A stretch of DNA of 64,000 nucleotides, taken from positions 17,189,716 through 17,253,715 of the forward strand of contig NC_045144.1 in assembly GCF_008831285.2 (NCBI RefSeq), in the 5' to 3' direction. This stretch comes from Nymphaea colorata. Taxonomy: Eukaryota; Streptophyta; Magnoliopsida; Nymphaeales; Nymphaeaceae. Below, in pieces: positions 1 to 13,671 of the stretch (the first letter of the stretch is position 1; each line of letters begins with the position of its first letter). The position numbers and the translations under genes are program-made. The notes under the pieces were generated by a model. The model worked only from the letters and a program-made list of their open reading frames with translations. It was not told where the DNA came from and did not search any database.

Positions 1-2500
1 GGCAGGTCTTCTTCGAAGTTGCACAAGGTGAACTTTTCTGCTCAGCCAGTCAGACAATAATGATGCGTTAAAATATGGTTCTCTTCTGATCCTTAGTGCT
101 TGAGAATGGGATGAGACAACATGGGTATCTGATCGAATATTACTCGCCTAGAGCCATCCGTAATTTTTTCGTTTGCGTGTGCTTCACTATTAATTTTTTT
201 TTCTTGCCAAATGCTATTCGAGGGGAAAGTTTTCGTGATCCATTTGTCCGATGAGTGTCACGAAACTAATAAAACAATTTGTTAATACTCGAAACAGAAC
301 GAGCCATTTTTTAAGAATGCAGAGGCCTTCAACTTAAACTTCTACTCACTTAGGAAAGCCATAACCATAGACACATCATGCAGTTCCACATGCAGAGACA
401 ACACATGGTGCAAAGTAAACGAGCAATACCTTCTCATTTCCTTCACTCTCATTTCAGTAGATACTGAACGAAATCATGCCAGATATATTGAGAGTTGCTG
501 CCCTTAACAACCCTATCGGTGATCAAGAGAATGGTATTTAGATGGATTTCCAACAGAGATATTGGACAACTGGAAAATGAAAGCAGAAATTTTTGCACCG
601 GCTGCGACCTTCTTCTTCACCTCTAATTTTACATTTTGTTGCTTTTCCTTCACATGTAATTGTTGAACTGGAAAAAGTAAAAACGAAACCCCCCCCAAAA
701 AAAGAAAGAAATCACTGAAAACTTGTGCATTTACATTAGTTCGTAGAAATCACTGAAAACTTGTCTCCCTCATCCCCTCCTTCTTCCACTTTTCGGTCTT
801 TCTTTGAGAATTGAGGCCCTTTTGACTGTTAAAAACCTGTCTTCATGTCGTGCGCCTTCGTGTGCCCACCAATGTTAATTTAGGCCAGCTCGACTTCCTT
901 GTGGGATACTCATCATTTCTGCACCGGCTGAAGAGCGTCCACTTGAATTCAACCATAGCTGTCTTCGGTTGTAATGGAGCCACCTTTCTTTGTATTGTAA
1001 ACCATCATTGCTTGTGCTGGAGTTGTTCGTTATTTCTCACTAACCATTGGTTAGGCCGTTCGTCATCTTTCTCATTTTAGTGTTCCTTGCTTTTTATATT
1101 AATGGTTGAGGAGCCCATACACAGTTCAACTAACAATCATGGAATCTAATGATATCGGGAGCTATACTTCTCCTGCTTCTCCATAACTCGGGATTGGCGA
1201 TTCTGCTTCAAGAATTGGTTATTCAAGTTTTCTTCCAAGTTCTCTCAATTCTTGCTTATCTGAGAACATGCTTACCGGGGGAAAGGGTTTTGCAGTGAAT
1301 GACTGTTTCATTTTGCTTTGGATATTTCCTCCCGCTAATGAAATCAAATGGCACTCCGTGATCGCAAGCAGACAAGTTGGATGTAAAAGAAGGTATAAAG
1401 CCGCTGAAGGTGACCTTTTTTTTTTCTTCTTTGTTTGTTTGAACATCGAAGACGAAACCACACCCAGGCCGAGGGAGTGGGAAAGATGCTAAAGGGGGTG
1501 GAACTGCAAGGAAAAGAACTATTTCCTCATCGGCTTGGTTGTTTTCTTGACGACGGTCCTGGAAACAAAGGGAGAGGTAAAAGCACGATGGCAGCTTTAT
1601 TGCTCCTCCAATTTCGCCATTCTCTGGAGATGCTGCTTCTTGAGAATGCTACTTTCTTTCACGCCATCTTATCTGGCGAAGTCATGAATAATATGGCCAA
1701 AGCAAAAGAAGAAAAAGTCACGGTTCGCATCAAGTAGATTGTCCTACATTTAGTAAATGTTTTCGCTACCATCCACATTCCAGTTTTGCCAGCCTTTTCT
1801 AGAAAGATGCACAAGGTAGATGCTTCCGCGATTTCTATGTTGGATTCACATGGTCTCAGATGCTAAGATATTGCTTTCATACACCACTTGCTTTCAGTCG
1901 CACCTGCAAAATGTCACCTTCAATATATAATGTGTCCACAATTTTATGGCTTTTGGGTTCTGCCGTGAAAATCCGAACTGATGAACTGAAGCATGGAATA
2001 AAATTTTCCCTAATCAACCGCCAAGATCTGACATTCCAATCCGATTCACCTTCAATATATAATGTGTCCACAATTTCATGGCTTTTGGGTTCTGCCATGA
2101 GAATCCGAACTAATGAACTGAAGCATGGAATAAAATTTTCCCTAATCAACCGCCAAGATCTGACATTCCATTCCGAAGCCGTGAAAATTTTCCCTGTTTA
2201 CATACCCTGGTATGGTTTTGAAGGAAAGTCTCTTGTCCGGAGCAATGACAAAGTCTCTTACCTTCTCCATCAAGAGGTTCACCTGTGAAATTGTGCAACT
2301 AACTGAAGGATGTAAAGAATCTTTTGAGCGAAGCCCATTGATTCATAGTTGTCCAGGCGTTTGCTATATTCATCTGAACTGTGATCAAACGCCTTGCATA
2401 TCGAGCAGGTTCAGCTCGTGAATAGTAAATCCGAAGGGAACACAATGCCGTCAACCACGAAATTGACCATTGTTTCCCCGCTTTTCATTAAAGAAAGCAA
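1..2500. other. Intergenic region, no supported gene
   Basis: No reading frame here has recognisable protein similarity. The short open frames (for example around 850-1080 and 1435-1737) look like chance. The one clear structure is the 132-bp tandem duplication at 1914-2177, listed separately. The last few dozen bases probably hold the 3' UTR of the acetyl-CoA synthetase gene, which reads leftward. Confidence 0.6.
1914..2177. repeat. Two-copy tandem duplication, 132-bp unit
   Basis: The segment starting near 1914 recurs with a period of 132 bp from 2046. The two copies differ at only a few positions by eye. A partial sequence resembling the internal GTGAAAATTT stretch follows the second copy. 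No coding function was recognised; a small open frame crosses both copies only because 132 is divisible by three. The near identity points to a recent local duplication. Confidence 0.85.
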
Positions 2501-2572
2501 ATACACCACGTAGTACAACCCGATTATCATCCGAGAATTAATAAGAAAATATGGAAAAGGCACAGCGCCGAC

Positions 2573-5500
2573 TCAACAGTCGGCCAGTGCAATCAACTGC
2601 TTTACAATGCCTGGGTCAGCAAGTGTGCTGGTGTCGCCAAGTTCATCGAACTGCCTTGAAGCTATCTTTCTCAGAACCCTTCTCATGATCTTTCCACTAC
2701 GTGTCTTTGGTAGACCTGGGGCCCAATGTATTTTGTCCGGTGCAGCAAATGCTCCAATCTGTGATCAACATATCGTCAAAATAAGGATGCATCTTATGCA
2801 GCTAGGCTGCATGACCATACATTCATGTGTTTTTATCTTCATTCAGATGCATCACATTTTTTTGCAATCTAGGACCACAAACGTGGTAGGTTTAGTTCAG
2901 CTGAGTATATTGAAAATCACATACCCTAATAGACTACCGTAGAGTCAACAAATGGCAGAAAACCCACATAAAAACAAAAAGAAAATCAAGTAATCACTTT
3001 TCTAGGTGGCAGAGGGCTGAGACCCTACTATTTCATCCATGGTCCCTTCCATGCATGCATTTACTAGTTACGAGTTCATTGTAACAGAAACAAGTAATGA
3101 ATAAAAAAATGTAAGACCTGATTTCGAACAGTCATTATCAGACTTTTCTGAAGCTCTTCACTGTATGGAACACCATCCACTAAGGTAACAAAAGCATATA
3201 AACCCTGTCCTTTGACCTGAAAGAAAGTAAAAAGGGAAAACAAGATAAGCCTAGGCAAACCAAGGAATGGGTTATAGCAAGCTTAAACTTTGGTTTGGAA
3301 ATACTTCATGCTCCACTCCAACGACAGCAGCTTCTGCACATTGTGGGTGCGAAACAAGAGCAGATTCTACTTCTGCGGTGCCAATACGGTGTCCACTGCA
3401 TACAAGAGAAAGATAGGATGGAATTGGATACGTTTACATGAAGAACAGGAACAAGTTAACCAAATTTTCTCAATAGACGAATGAGAATGAGAAGCAAGAA
3501 CTCCACCTCACGTTAATCACATCATCTACCCTTCCAGTCAGCCAATAGTAGCCATCCTTGTCCCTACAAGAAATCATATGGTAGAAGTCATGTACAGGAT
3601 TCAAAAAATGTGCACCTGTGAATCTCACTGCCAATTACAAAAAAAAAAAGGGAAGGGGGGGGGAGGTGGTGAAGGGTGGGGGAGTTAATTTTAGAGCACA
3701 CACAACAGTGGCAGGTGCCTGAAAGAGTGACTAGGCTAGCACAATGAATTACCTACTACAACCATCGCCTGTGAAATAATAGCCAGGGAAGGGCTTAAAG
3801 TAGGTTGTTTCATATCTGTCATGGTCACCATATAAAGTTCTGAAAGCACCAGGCCATGAGCTTTTCACACACAAGTAACCACTGCATTCACCTTCAATTT
3901 CATTCCCTTTCTCATCCACTATGACAGGCTGCATCATTGTTCAAGCATCATTTTATAAAGCACATAAAAATAATAGTATACCTTTTAAAGCACTTTCGAT
4001 GAAAAAAAATCCATCTTACCTGTACACCAAAAAAGGGAAATGTTGCAGAACCTGGCTTTTGAGGCCATGCACCAGGCAAAGGCAAAATCTGCAGGGCAGC
4101 AAAATGTAGATTTATAATTAAAGACTTCTGATCTTTTAAAGTTAAAATATCTCAGTAACCTCTAACATAACCTTTCAAGACTTGCAACCAATATGATATT
4201 ATTAAAGAATATGCTACTTGTAAAATTCACTAGAAATATCCTCATTAGCATTCAAAATAAGAACAGCTCAGCAAGCTTGTTCATGTTCACCAATATGTTT
4301 GCAAATTAACAAGTTCACCCATTTTCTTCAACCTAAGATGTTTAGGAACTCCACTATTGGTTCACGAATTAGCAGGCATTGCCATGGATAAGTTGATAAA
4401 ATGAAAAACTAAATTGAAGCAGAACAGACGAAAGAGCCTTTGGCATAAATAAGGAACACTATGCATTTGGTATTAAGTAACTCACAAATCCACATTGGTA
4501 CTTGAACTTGCCAAGGGCAAAAAGCAACTGTCGCCTGTCGGTTCAGGTTGTTATTGTCAATGCAGCTGCTAAGCACTCAAAACTCCTACTATGTTGAGAG
4601 ATATTGATTCATTCCCAAGGAGAAGTATTACTAATTTTGACCAAAAAAAAAAAAAGCAAAATCTTCCGAATGTTTTTTTCTCAAGGAGTTCCAATAAAGT
4701 GTAAACTTAGCATTATAAAGATTATAAACTATGATTTATACAACATTTTGATAACAACCATGAGATGACTAGATTACCATAAAGCCACCCGTTTCTGTTT
4801 GCCACCATGTATCTGATATTGGACAGCGTGCATTTCCAACAATATTAAAAAACCATCTGAAGCATAAAACCAAGAAGTACTTAGCAAGACCAAAAAATAG
4901 AAGCACAAAAAAATATGTCCATTTAAAAATGGACAGGCAAACAAATATACCTCCATGCACTTGGATTAATCGGTTCTCCAACACTTCCAAGAACTCTCAA
5001 GGATTTTCGTGAATAGCGATTAACAAACTGCAAGTTAAGCAAACATAAGTTTGCTGTCCCAGTTAATTTGACAATGGGCTACTTTCTCCAATAGAAAAGC
5101 TAAAACAGCAGTTGGTATAAAATGTAGAAAAAGTGCTTTTGCCCTTGATGCAGGCATCATAAACAAAAAGATATTTAATAAGCATGTAAAGACATTATAG
5201 GCGACTATGCCTATGAATTTCTTTTTGGAGGTGGCAGATGGGGGGACAACCAAGAACTATGCATTTTGAAATTTGCAACTCAATTAATATATTTTGCTAA
5301 CTCGGCAACAATAAGATCTCCTCCAGAATGCAGATTCCATCCACAATCTCATCAATTTCAGTAAAGCAATAAGAGAAAAACATGAAAGTACAGAGAATTG
5401 AGTGATAAAGCTGAACCATATACGGAGACTCTAACATAATCACACAGAGGACAGGAAACAGTCTAAATTGTCACTTGCCTCATCACCTTCCCGCATAAGG

Positions 5501-8500
5501 GACCTCACAAGAGTGGGGGCGGTGTAGAATATCGTCACCTTATACTTATCAACAATTTCCCAACAGCGTCCTGCATGTGGATAATTTGGTGCCTGCAGAT
5601 TAAGTGCACTAAGTCAAAGGAATGAGTAAAGTTATAGGCCAAACATCAGAAAAGTAATACTTTGAGGCTACAAAGTAAAATTATTAGGTACATCATTCAG
5701 TAATCTATATATATAATGCAACCATGAAAATTGTTGTCGATGTTGACCTATGTACAATTTGCACATTCTATTATTTATACTGTTAAAAATAAAAGAAAGA
5801 TAAGGAATCACATAAAAAATGAACATCATTTTTCACCACTTGGATTTGTATGTACCATGTTCTTTTCATGTAATCCACCTCACACAAACATGAAAATATT
5901 TACTCGTTTAGTACTATAGATATGCATGTGTTTATCTGCTTTTGGATGCTTAGATTTTCATACAGCTGAATGACCCTTCATCTCAGTTTTATAGACTACT
6001 AAAACTTTAAGAAAACAGTTGTAAAAGTTTTTCTGGAAATCAGATAAGCAGAAGCAGTTGTCAGCCCTTGTTTTGGGAGAAGAACAGTCATGTCCTGCCC
6101 ACTTGGAACACAATCATCGCCAATCAAATTATAAGTTTCCCTCTATTTATTCATTATATATTCTCTTCCAAATAATACAGGAGGCAATAGTAATATATTT
6201 TCAAGATTAGTAGTACTGTCAGATTCTGAGGTTTCCAGTTTCCACTAATATAGTGGGAAGCAACAGGGGATCTGTATAGATAAGCTTGGAGAGACCTACG
6301 ATCAATTCTAGTGAATCATATGTCAGTTGCATGAAAAAGGTTTTCAAATTGAAAAGAAAAGCGAAAAATACATTTAGTCTTCAAGTTGTTGAAAACTTGC
6401 TTTCTATCATACCATCCAACCTTAACAATATCTTCGGACTACCGTGATCATCTGAGACTAGCTGATGCCAATGGGAGTATATTGTAATAGAAAAAGTATA
6501 TTGTAATACTTTTCTAGCTTGTAAAAGTTTAATAATAATTTTGAAAAGAGAATTCTCATACTACTCTTGAAGCGCATAATTTTCTATTTTGCGTCATTTG
6601 TTACCAAATTTTTTAACAGTTTCTTTGTACTTTCAAAAGTAGTGCAAGGGCTCTTATTATATCTACTTTTATGCTTTATGGATTTTTCTTAGTTTTACAT
6701 TTCATCACTCAGACGCCTTTCTTTTTTCTGCATGTGTTTACAAAAGCACCTAGCTTTCCGAGCACATTACAAGCAACGATGGTTCGTATGAGTAACAAAG
6801 TACCGTTGAATAACAGCTCCGCTAAAACGAACAAAGTATTCTGTATTTCTGTTACGAATAGAAGAACTTGATTGACTCTCCATGCAATACATAATAGATG
6901 TTTAACTTATGAAAATAGAAAAGTTTGTATATGTTACCCCTTCAAACAGAACTACAGTAGCCCCATTCAACAAAGGACCATATGTGACGTAGCTGTGTCC
7001 AGTGATCCAACCACAATCAGCAGTGCACCTGAAAGAGAATCAAAGTTTGATCAGATTGCATTTTCAGCATCCAGAAAATGCTAACTAGAAACACCATAAG
7101 GTACATTAAGAACTGTTGAGGGTCAATCAAGCATCTGGACCACAACAAGCTACTATCTAGAACAAAAACAGTCAATTTTCTTCTAATAATAGCTAAATAA
7201 AATAGAAGTGTGTGTTATCAAATCATAAGTTAAGAAAAGTTCTTCGGTGTTCATTTAGTGAATGCCACAGCTTGGAAAATATAGCTCATTTTCGGCACCA
7301 AAAATAGCTCACTGTGTCAAATATTTGGCTACTTATATTGGAAAGGGAAGCACCATGCTACCTAAAGATGGAGACAGGTACTATTATGTTTCATTGTGAC
7401 AAATATCGGTAATAATTTCAAACTGTTGTCAGAGACTCAGAATATCGTCAAAAACAAACTATATGAAGAAAAAAAACTTATTGTGATATTGAAAAATATC
7501 ACCAAAATTGAGTGACATATGCATGCCAGATTTTTTTTTAAAAAAAATCTAACTATTTTGAATTTTAATAAATACCTCTGAAAAAAATAGTAAAAAAAAA
7601 ACTCATAATTTCATAAATTTTGTTATTTTTTAACTATTATGAATTCCCTAGATTTTCTTAAGAAAATCAAACTTTCAGGTAATACTTGAGAAAATCCGTC
7701 ATAATAAAAAACCTGACGATTTCTTGCTTGTAAGTCTCAAGTTACGAATTTGAAGAAATTGTTGGCTCAAACATGTCAAATCCCATATCATCACCAGTGC
7801 AGTCGGCCACGTTCACATGAAAAGTTTGCAGAGAAAGTAGAAAAAAAATAATCAAATCCGGCTATGAACTATGTTATGAATGTTAAGCTAAAACGTATTA
7901 TAATGCACTTCAATTGTTTACATACCAGTATATATCTGTGGGTTTGTAGTCAAATGCATATTTGAATGTTGTTGCAGTATATATCATATAGCCTCCAGTC
8001 GTGTGAAGAACACCCTACAAAATGGACAAAAGATGATCACCTATAACTGCTTTACAAAAGAGGCTACTGGATGATGCACCATCCAGCGATCAGGCAATTC
8101 AACATGATCATGAGGGTCCAAGCCTTAGAGAGGCTGATCTTTCCAAAAAAGCAGGTGGCGAGGACCATCTAGTGAATGGTGTCTATGTCAAAACTATGGG
8201 ATCACACTGTATATGACTTGTTTCTCTTGTACTTTTATTTTTCTAACCATGGCACTAAAAAAAATTTCTATTGTACTTTTATTTTTCTAGCCATAGCACT
8301 AAAAAATTTTAGATACAGGATGAAGCAAAATTCAGTAAAAGTTCACCTTGGGCTTTCCAGTGCTTCCACTAGTATATAAAAGAAAAAGTGGATGCTCTGA
8401 GTCAACCCACTCCACTGAACATTCAGTTGCATAATCTGGAATTTTATCCTGAAAGAAAACCAATTTACTAAGTTTGAAATAAATGAAACATCAAACTCAT

Positions 8501-11500
8501 GGCTACAACTAGCCCTTCCAAGAAATTTAATTGGCACAAACAATAAAAGACAAAAAACAGATATTATATTCCAAATGCAAAAGTAATTCACAAGCCAAGA
8601 AAGAATATCGAAGGTAATTTTGTTTCCGGATTTTGGCAGACGCATGCCAGCATAACAAGTTGGAACTCACTTGGAAGTAAAGAAAATGCTAGTCATGAAA
8701 CTAATTTCCATAAAAAGGTCACTGTTTCACTATGAATACTAGGAGTCCAATGGCAAGACATGCCGAGACTCCACAAGTGGGGTTTCATGAACTATATGGC
8801 TCATGATTATGCATTTTCATGGAACTTTTCCAAAAACAGCACAGGGATCACCAATCCCACTGAATAGCAGACCTCTTTTGTTAAGTTTACCTGAGAAATT
8901 TGAAGATAATAAGACAGGTTTGTGCAATCTGTGCATGTTTAGAACAGAAGAAAGACAAGTGACCAGCTTATGATATAAACAGGGAATAAATTTACATATG
9001 CATTTGTTTTATCTATTTCATAACCCACTCATTAAGTGGCTCAATGCATTGTCTAACATCATAGATGTCCTACAAAAAAATGAAAAATGTTGCAAAGATT
9101 TTAGAGTATTGGCGAAAATCTTATGATATGTTGTAGCCAAAGCTTTTGTTCATACTTCATAGAGAAGCACCCAAGATTATGAAAAGAAAGGGCTGGCCAT
9201 CTTTTCACAAACCATCGTGGTTCTTTCAAAGAAAGGACATCATAAATTATTTTCTATATTTTCTTTAACCAAAGAAATCCTCTGCCACATGTGCATTGAG
9301 TTCATCGCAAGTGGAAAAAAGGCAAATAGGGCTTCCCTCAAATTATTTTTATATTTGAAAATCTCAAAAAATAAGAACCATGCATAATTTCCTTGGGATA
9401 GTTGAGAACTTCACCCATCTCAAACTACAAAATATCGACTGAGAAGGAAGAGCCTTCTACACTTAACTGACCTGCCACCATATATCTCTTCCCTTGTGCC
9501 ATTTTGTTGCATCTCTAGTCATTGCAGATTGATTCTCATAAGTCAAGCATATGTCTGCTCATGAAGACAGAGTCAGTTAAGTGCTCAATTTGATATACAA
9601 TCAAGGAAAAAAAATAGACAATCTGTAGATTCAACAAAGTCTAATATTTCCATAATACATATTTTAGCAATTCTCTACAGAAACATTTGGATGCTTTAAT
9701 CCAGCAGTAGCTGCTCCACCCACAGTGAGTTCATCAAGTGGCACTTGTTTGATCAGTTCCACTAAACATGCATGTTTCTAGAAAAAGGCTTCAAACCACA
9801 AGTAAAATGGACTGAAATTTTTTAAGGTTAATCATTTTCCATCTGTTCCAAAAGCTGTCATAGTATTTCCAGTTTTTCCATTTTATTGTATGATATCCAG
9901 AAAAAGACTGAAATCATAAAATAGCAAATTTTAGTAAGAAATTCAAGCTGAAAAAAATAAAATACCCACAATGAACATAGAATAAATACAAACAGAAAGA
10001 ATCAAGAAAAAGAGCAACTTCAATCAACTCCTAAAAGCAAACAAAAAAATATCAGAAGGAAATTTTGCACCTAGGCTTGACAGAAAAAATGAATGAACCA
10101 TCAGATTGGCACCATAGAGTTCTGATAATCATAATCATGTTTCAGAAGGAAATCGTTATTGCATGAAGCCGTAGTGAGTTCTGAAGTAACTTACCAACAG
10201 ATACTCCTTTGTTAGCTGATTCCTGAAGAGCATGATCAACTATATCTTTCAGATATATGGTTTTAGAGCCACGACGAACAGCGTTACAGGTTATCACAAC
10301 TTTCGGTTTGCAATCAATTATCCTTTGGGCAAGAGATTCCACAGAAAATCCAGCAAATACAACCTGAAAAAAGCCAACGATATAGAATCAGTCCCTACAG
10401 AGCAAAAGCAATGAACATTGATAAGCACATGTAGATGCTACAATTTTGGGTGAAAAAGGGCTGTAGGGCAGCTTGGAAATGTTGAAGTGTAAAAGATATC
10501 TGGACCAGCCCAATGTTGTAAAAGGCGTATCGCAACGTGCACGGTCTGGCCGACCGATACACTGTATCGTAATGTATCGTAAACGTAGCCTAACGTATCA
10601 TAATTAATTTTTTAATTCATAAAATTTTTAAAAAAATAGAAAAAAATTGAAAAAAATGTGTTATATATATATATATATATATATATAACTCATCACATCA
10701 TTCATAAGCCATAATATATTAACAACACATTCAGAAATGAAAAATAAGAAATTCATAATAACATAATAAACATCCATTACAACTTTAAAATTTAAGAAAG
10801 TGTTTTAGATTACATTACAAGTTTACAACAAATAATATATTATGATTATCATCAATCAAGGTCCATCATCCGCACGGGCCATGAGTAAACCTTCTTATCC
10901 ACGAGCAAGTTCTCCTCTAAATCGATGATTTATCATATAAATGGGTGACTTTTGTAGAAAAACTAATAAAACTTTCCTCTCTCACAACTTTTAGACATGT
11001 TTAGAAAGAGGAAGAGAGAGGTTCTTTTGTAAAAAACCACAAAAAATCATTTTATCCACGTATCGTACGATACAGGGGTGTATCGGGCGTATCATACAAT
11101 ACGGCCCTTATATCGCAGGATACAACTGATACGCCTACAATATACAGGTGTATCGTATATCGTAGGCGTATCATATAGGTTTTTCAAACCTATACGATAC
11201 GTATTGCATGATACGGGCCTATATCGTGCGATACGGATAACACTGGACCAACCATTCAGCTTTCCAAAAGTGAAGGAGATTTTGCTTTAAACAAGTAGCA
11301 AAAGAGCCAATGGATTAGGTCCAAATCTAACATGACAGACATTGGCATCACCAGATCCACATGCAGTTTTTCATGTCATAGTTGAACCAAATTAGCTCAG
11401 TTTAAGACCACAACAGATAACTAAAATTGACAAGTTAAAAAAGATCGTTTTTCAATTCTCAGAGAAAACTGGTCCGACCAGAGAATAATGGAGGTCCTAC

Positions 11501-13671
11501 ACTGGAATTACCCAATGAGCTTCAACAAAGGGGAAATGGGTACACCATAACCTGATCCATTAAGTAAGTTGGTCTGCCCAACTTGAACCATTATGGACAC
11601 ATGGACTTGGATTTTGGTCCCAAATATATCAATAGGCAGGCTAAAGTCCTGCACATGTAATGTCCAAAAAGGATCCAGTCAAAGTAGCATCTTGTGTAAG
11701 ATAAATTCATCAGGTCAGCTTGGCAGGTAATTCATCCGTGTACTATCTCAAGCTTTGTTTGGGATCAATCTGTGGAAATCCGTTCCTAGGATATGGTCAA
11801 GTATATGAAGATCGGTTATTGAAATGATAGTGGACATTGAAATAAAGATCGGGGACATACTGAATGAACAGCTCCAATGCGAGCACAGGCCAACATTGCT
11901 ATTGGCAATTCCATAAGCATAGGCAAATAAATAACTACTGCATCTCCCTTCCTGACACCAACATCCTTGAAGAAGTTTGAGAGCTGTTGACATAAAACGA
12001 AAGCACATGAGATTGAAAGAACGAGCACTGGGAAACATGTGAATTTCAAATTGAAAACTGTGATGATCTTGATAAGTAACATAGCTGGATTACAAAGTGT
12101 TTCTCAGTAATGAACAAATTGACCTACCTGGCAGACCTTCTCCAGCATTTCACTGTAAGTCATAGACCCATCTTGGCCAGGGTCGTTTCCTTCCCACAAC
12201 AATGCTACATTGCCACCTTTCCCTGACTCAATCTGACGATCCAAAGCATTGTAGCATATGTTTGTTTTACCTCCTTTGAACCACTGTCAACGAGAAGGAC
12301 AAAAGTAACATCAGCTTCATATTTGTTAGTTCGAGAAGAAGTTTTTGTATCCAAGTCTACACTTCAGGCATTAAGCATAAGCCCCGAAACTGGATACATC
12401 GTTCTATAACTTGGAACAGCTTTAGAATAAACTATGCAGTTAGAAAGTACTTTTACCGTGAGCCTGGTGTATCATATTCTAAGCAAGGGGCATATAGCAC
12501 TTACAATTGATACATTGAATTTGTGTCCTGCAGTTCCAGAATTTCCAAAAAATGGCCACTGACAAGTCATGCCATTGCTGGATAATTTTTTTTCTTAACT
12601 TCACTCTCCAATTTATGCTTTCAAATTTGTATCCATCGTTATTCTAAGCTGCTTTTCCTGATGCGTTTAAATAAAACCATCCAGCATACAAATGCTGAAG
12701 TAGAAGAGCAGGATATCTGGACAAACTAAAACCGTCTAAAATCTGTTTCCATGAATAAATTCTATCATACAGACAATGCTTAGCACGCTGCTTTCTTGGG
12801 TGCGGAAAAACAACCAAAAAGAAACGAAAAGATTTTCTGGCTTTAGTTGTGCTTCTTTACCATCAGCAAAAGAAAATATCTGTCAAAGGCTAGCTCACAT
12901 ATAGAAATTAGTGGACCTCAGTATATTTCAATTTGTAACTCTGAAATTCAAAACGACATGGAAAAACAAAGGAAGGATCGGATCACAAGTAGATGTCAGC
13001 AGCTGATCACGCAGTCCGATGCTCTTGCTCACCTCGATATTTACTTTTCCCTTGCGCCAATCCAGATTCTCCGAGAAGACTTCCTTGTCCCACTTCACCT
13101 TCCAGTAGAACTCTGACGCGATCTCCAACCAGAAGCCCGCCGGATCCTCGATCGACCTCGTGTACATTTCCATGTACTATATGAAAAAAAAAAAAACAGA
13201 GTAAATCAAGGAAGCCGCACGAACTACGCGAGACAGAAGAAGAAAGATATAAGCATCCGGAAGAAGAAAAAAATAAGAAAAAGAGAAAGAGCATGTCACC
13301 GCCACCTGCTCCGGGGAGGAGACGAGAGCGTTTTTGGTGAACTGGGGACTGGGGAAGACGAGGTCGTTCTCCTCGGAAGCGAGCGACTCCCCAAGGACGA
13401 CTGCGTTGAGCTGCGAGATTTTGCCTGCGCCGGATGGCAAGACGGACATGGACTCGACGTGCCGGAGATAGTGATCAGAGATTATGGGAGCCTTCATTCC
13501 GACTGAATATGCCATCGGAGGCCTCAAGGTCGGCCACCTGGGAAGAAAAGGAACAGAGCAGAGAATGATAGTGCAGCAAGGACTAGGAAGTGGGGGGTGT
13601 CGCCAGCGGTTGGCTGGAGACTTCTGCAGCAATAACACTCTATGTGAAGAAGAAGAAGCCCAACAGCTCAT
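2573..13671 (-). CDS. ACS: Acetyl-CoA synthetase (AMP-forming), probably plastidial; 18 exons
   Basis: Activates acetate with ATP and CoA to acetyl-CoA, AMP and PPi, in plants mainly in plastids. Exons (minus order): 13306-13671, 13033-13176, 12128-12283, 11861-11983, 10195-10363, 9472-9554, 8347-8448, 7926-8014, 6938-7028, 5479-5592, 4951-5027, 4778-4856, 4020-4088, 3753-3928, 3507-3563, 3305-3395, 3118-3216, 2573-2758. They sum to 2271 nt, a 756-residue product in one unbroken frame; the plant family is about 700-750. Visible motifs: P-loop [11 protein letters not shown] (about 371-381), [10 protein letters not shown] (about 520-529), the [13 protein letters not shown] and [13 protein letters not shown] hinge region (about 610-640), and RSGKIMRR with catalytic Lys718. 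The chosen start gives an N-terminus of about 52 residues rich in Ser, Arg and Pro and without acidic residues, like a transit peptide. ATGs at 13515 or 13497 would give shorter forms. The intron after exon 10 has a GC donor. Intron 4 carries a DNA transposon. Confidence 0.95.
10511..11245. mobile_element. Non-autonomous hAT-like element in an ACS intron
   Basis: Lies in intron 4 of the acetyl-CoA synthetase gene. The left end begins CAATGTTGTAAAA then GGCGTATCGC. The reverse complement of the right end begins CAGTGTTATC then CGTATCGCAC, so the termini are imperfect inverted repeats. Flanking 8-mers GACCAGCC (10503-10510) and GACCAACC (11246-11253) match at 7 of 8 positions, the target duplication length of hAT elements. 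The subterminal parts, above all 11050-11235, are packed with TATCG and CGATA in both orientations. The AT-rich core holds an (AT)n run near 10660. No transposase frame is present. Superfamily assignment is inference from ends and duplication length. Confidence 0.75.
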
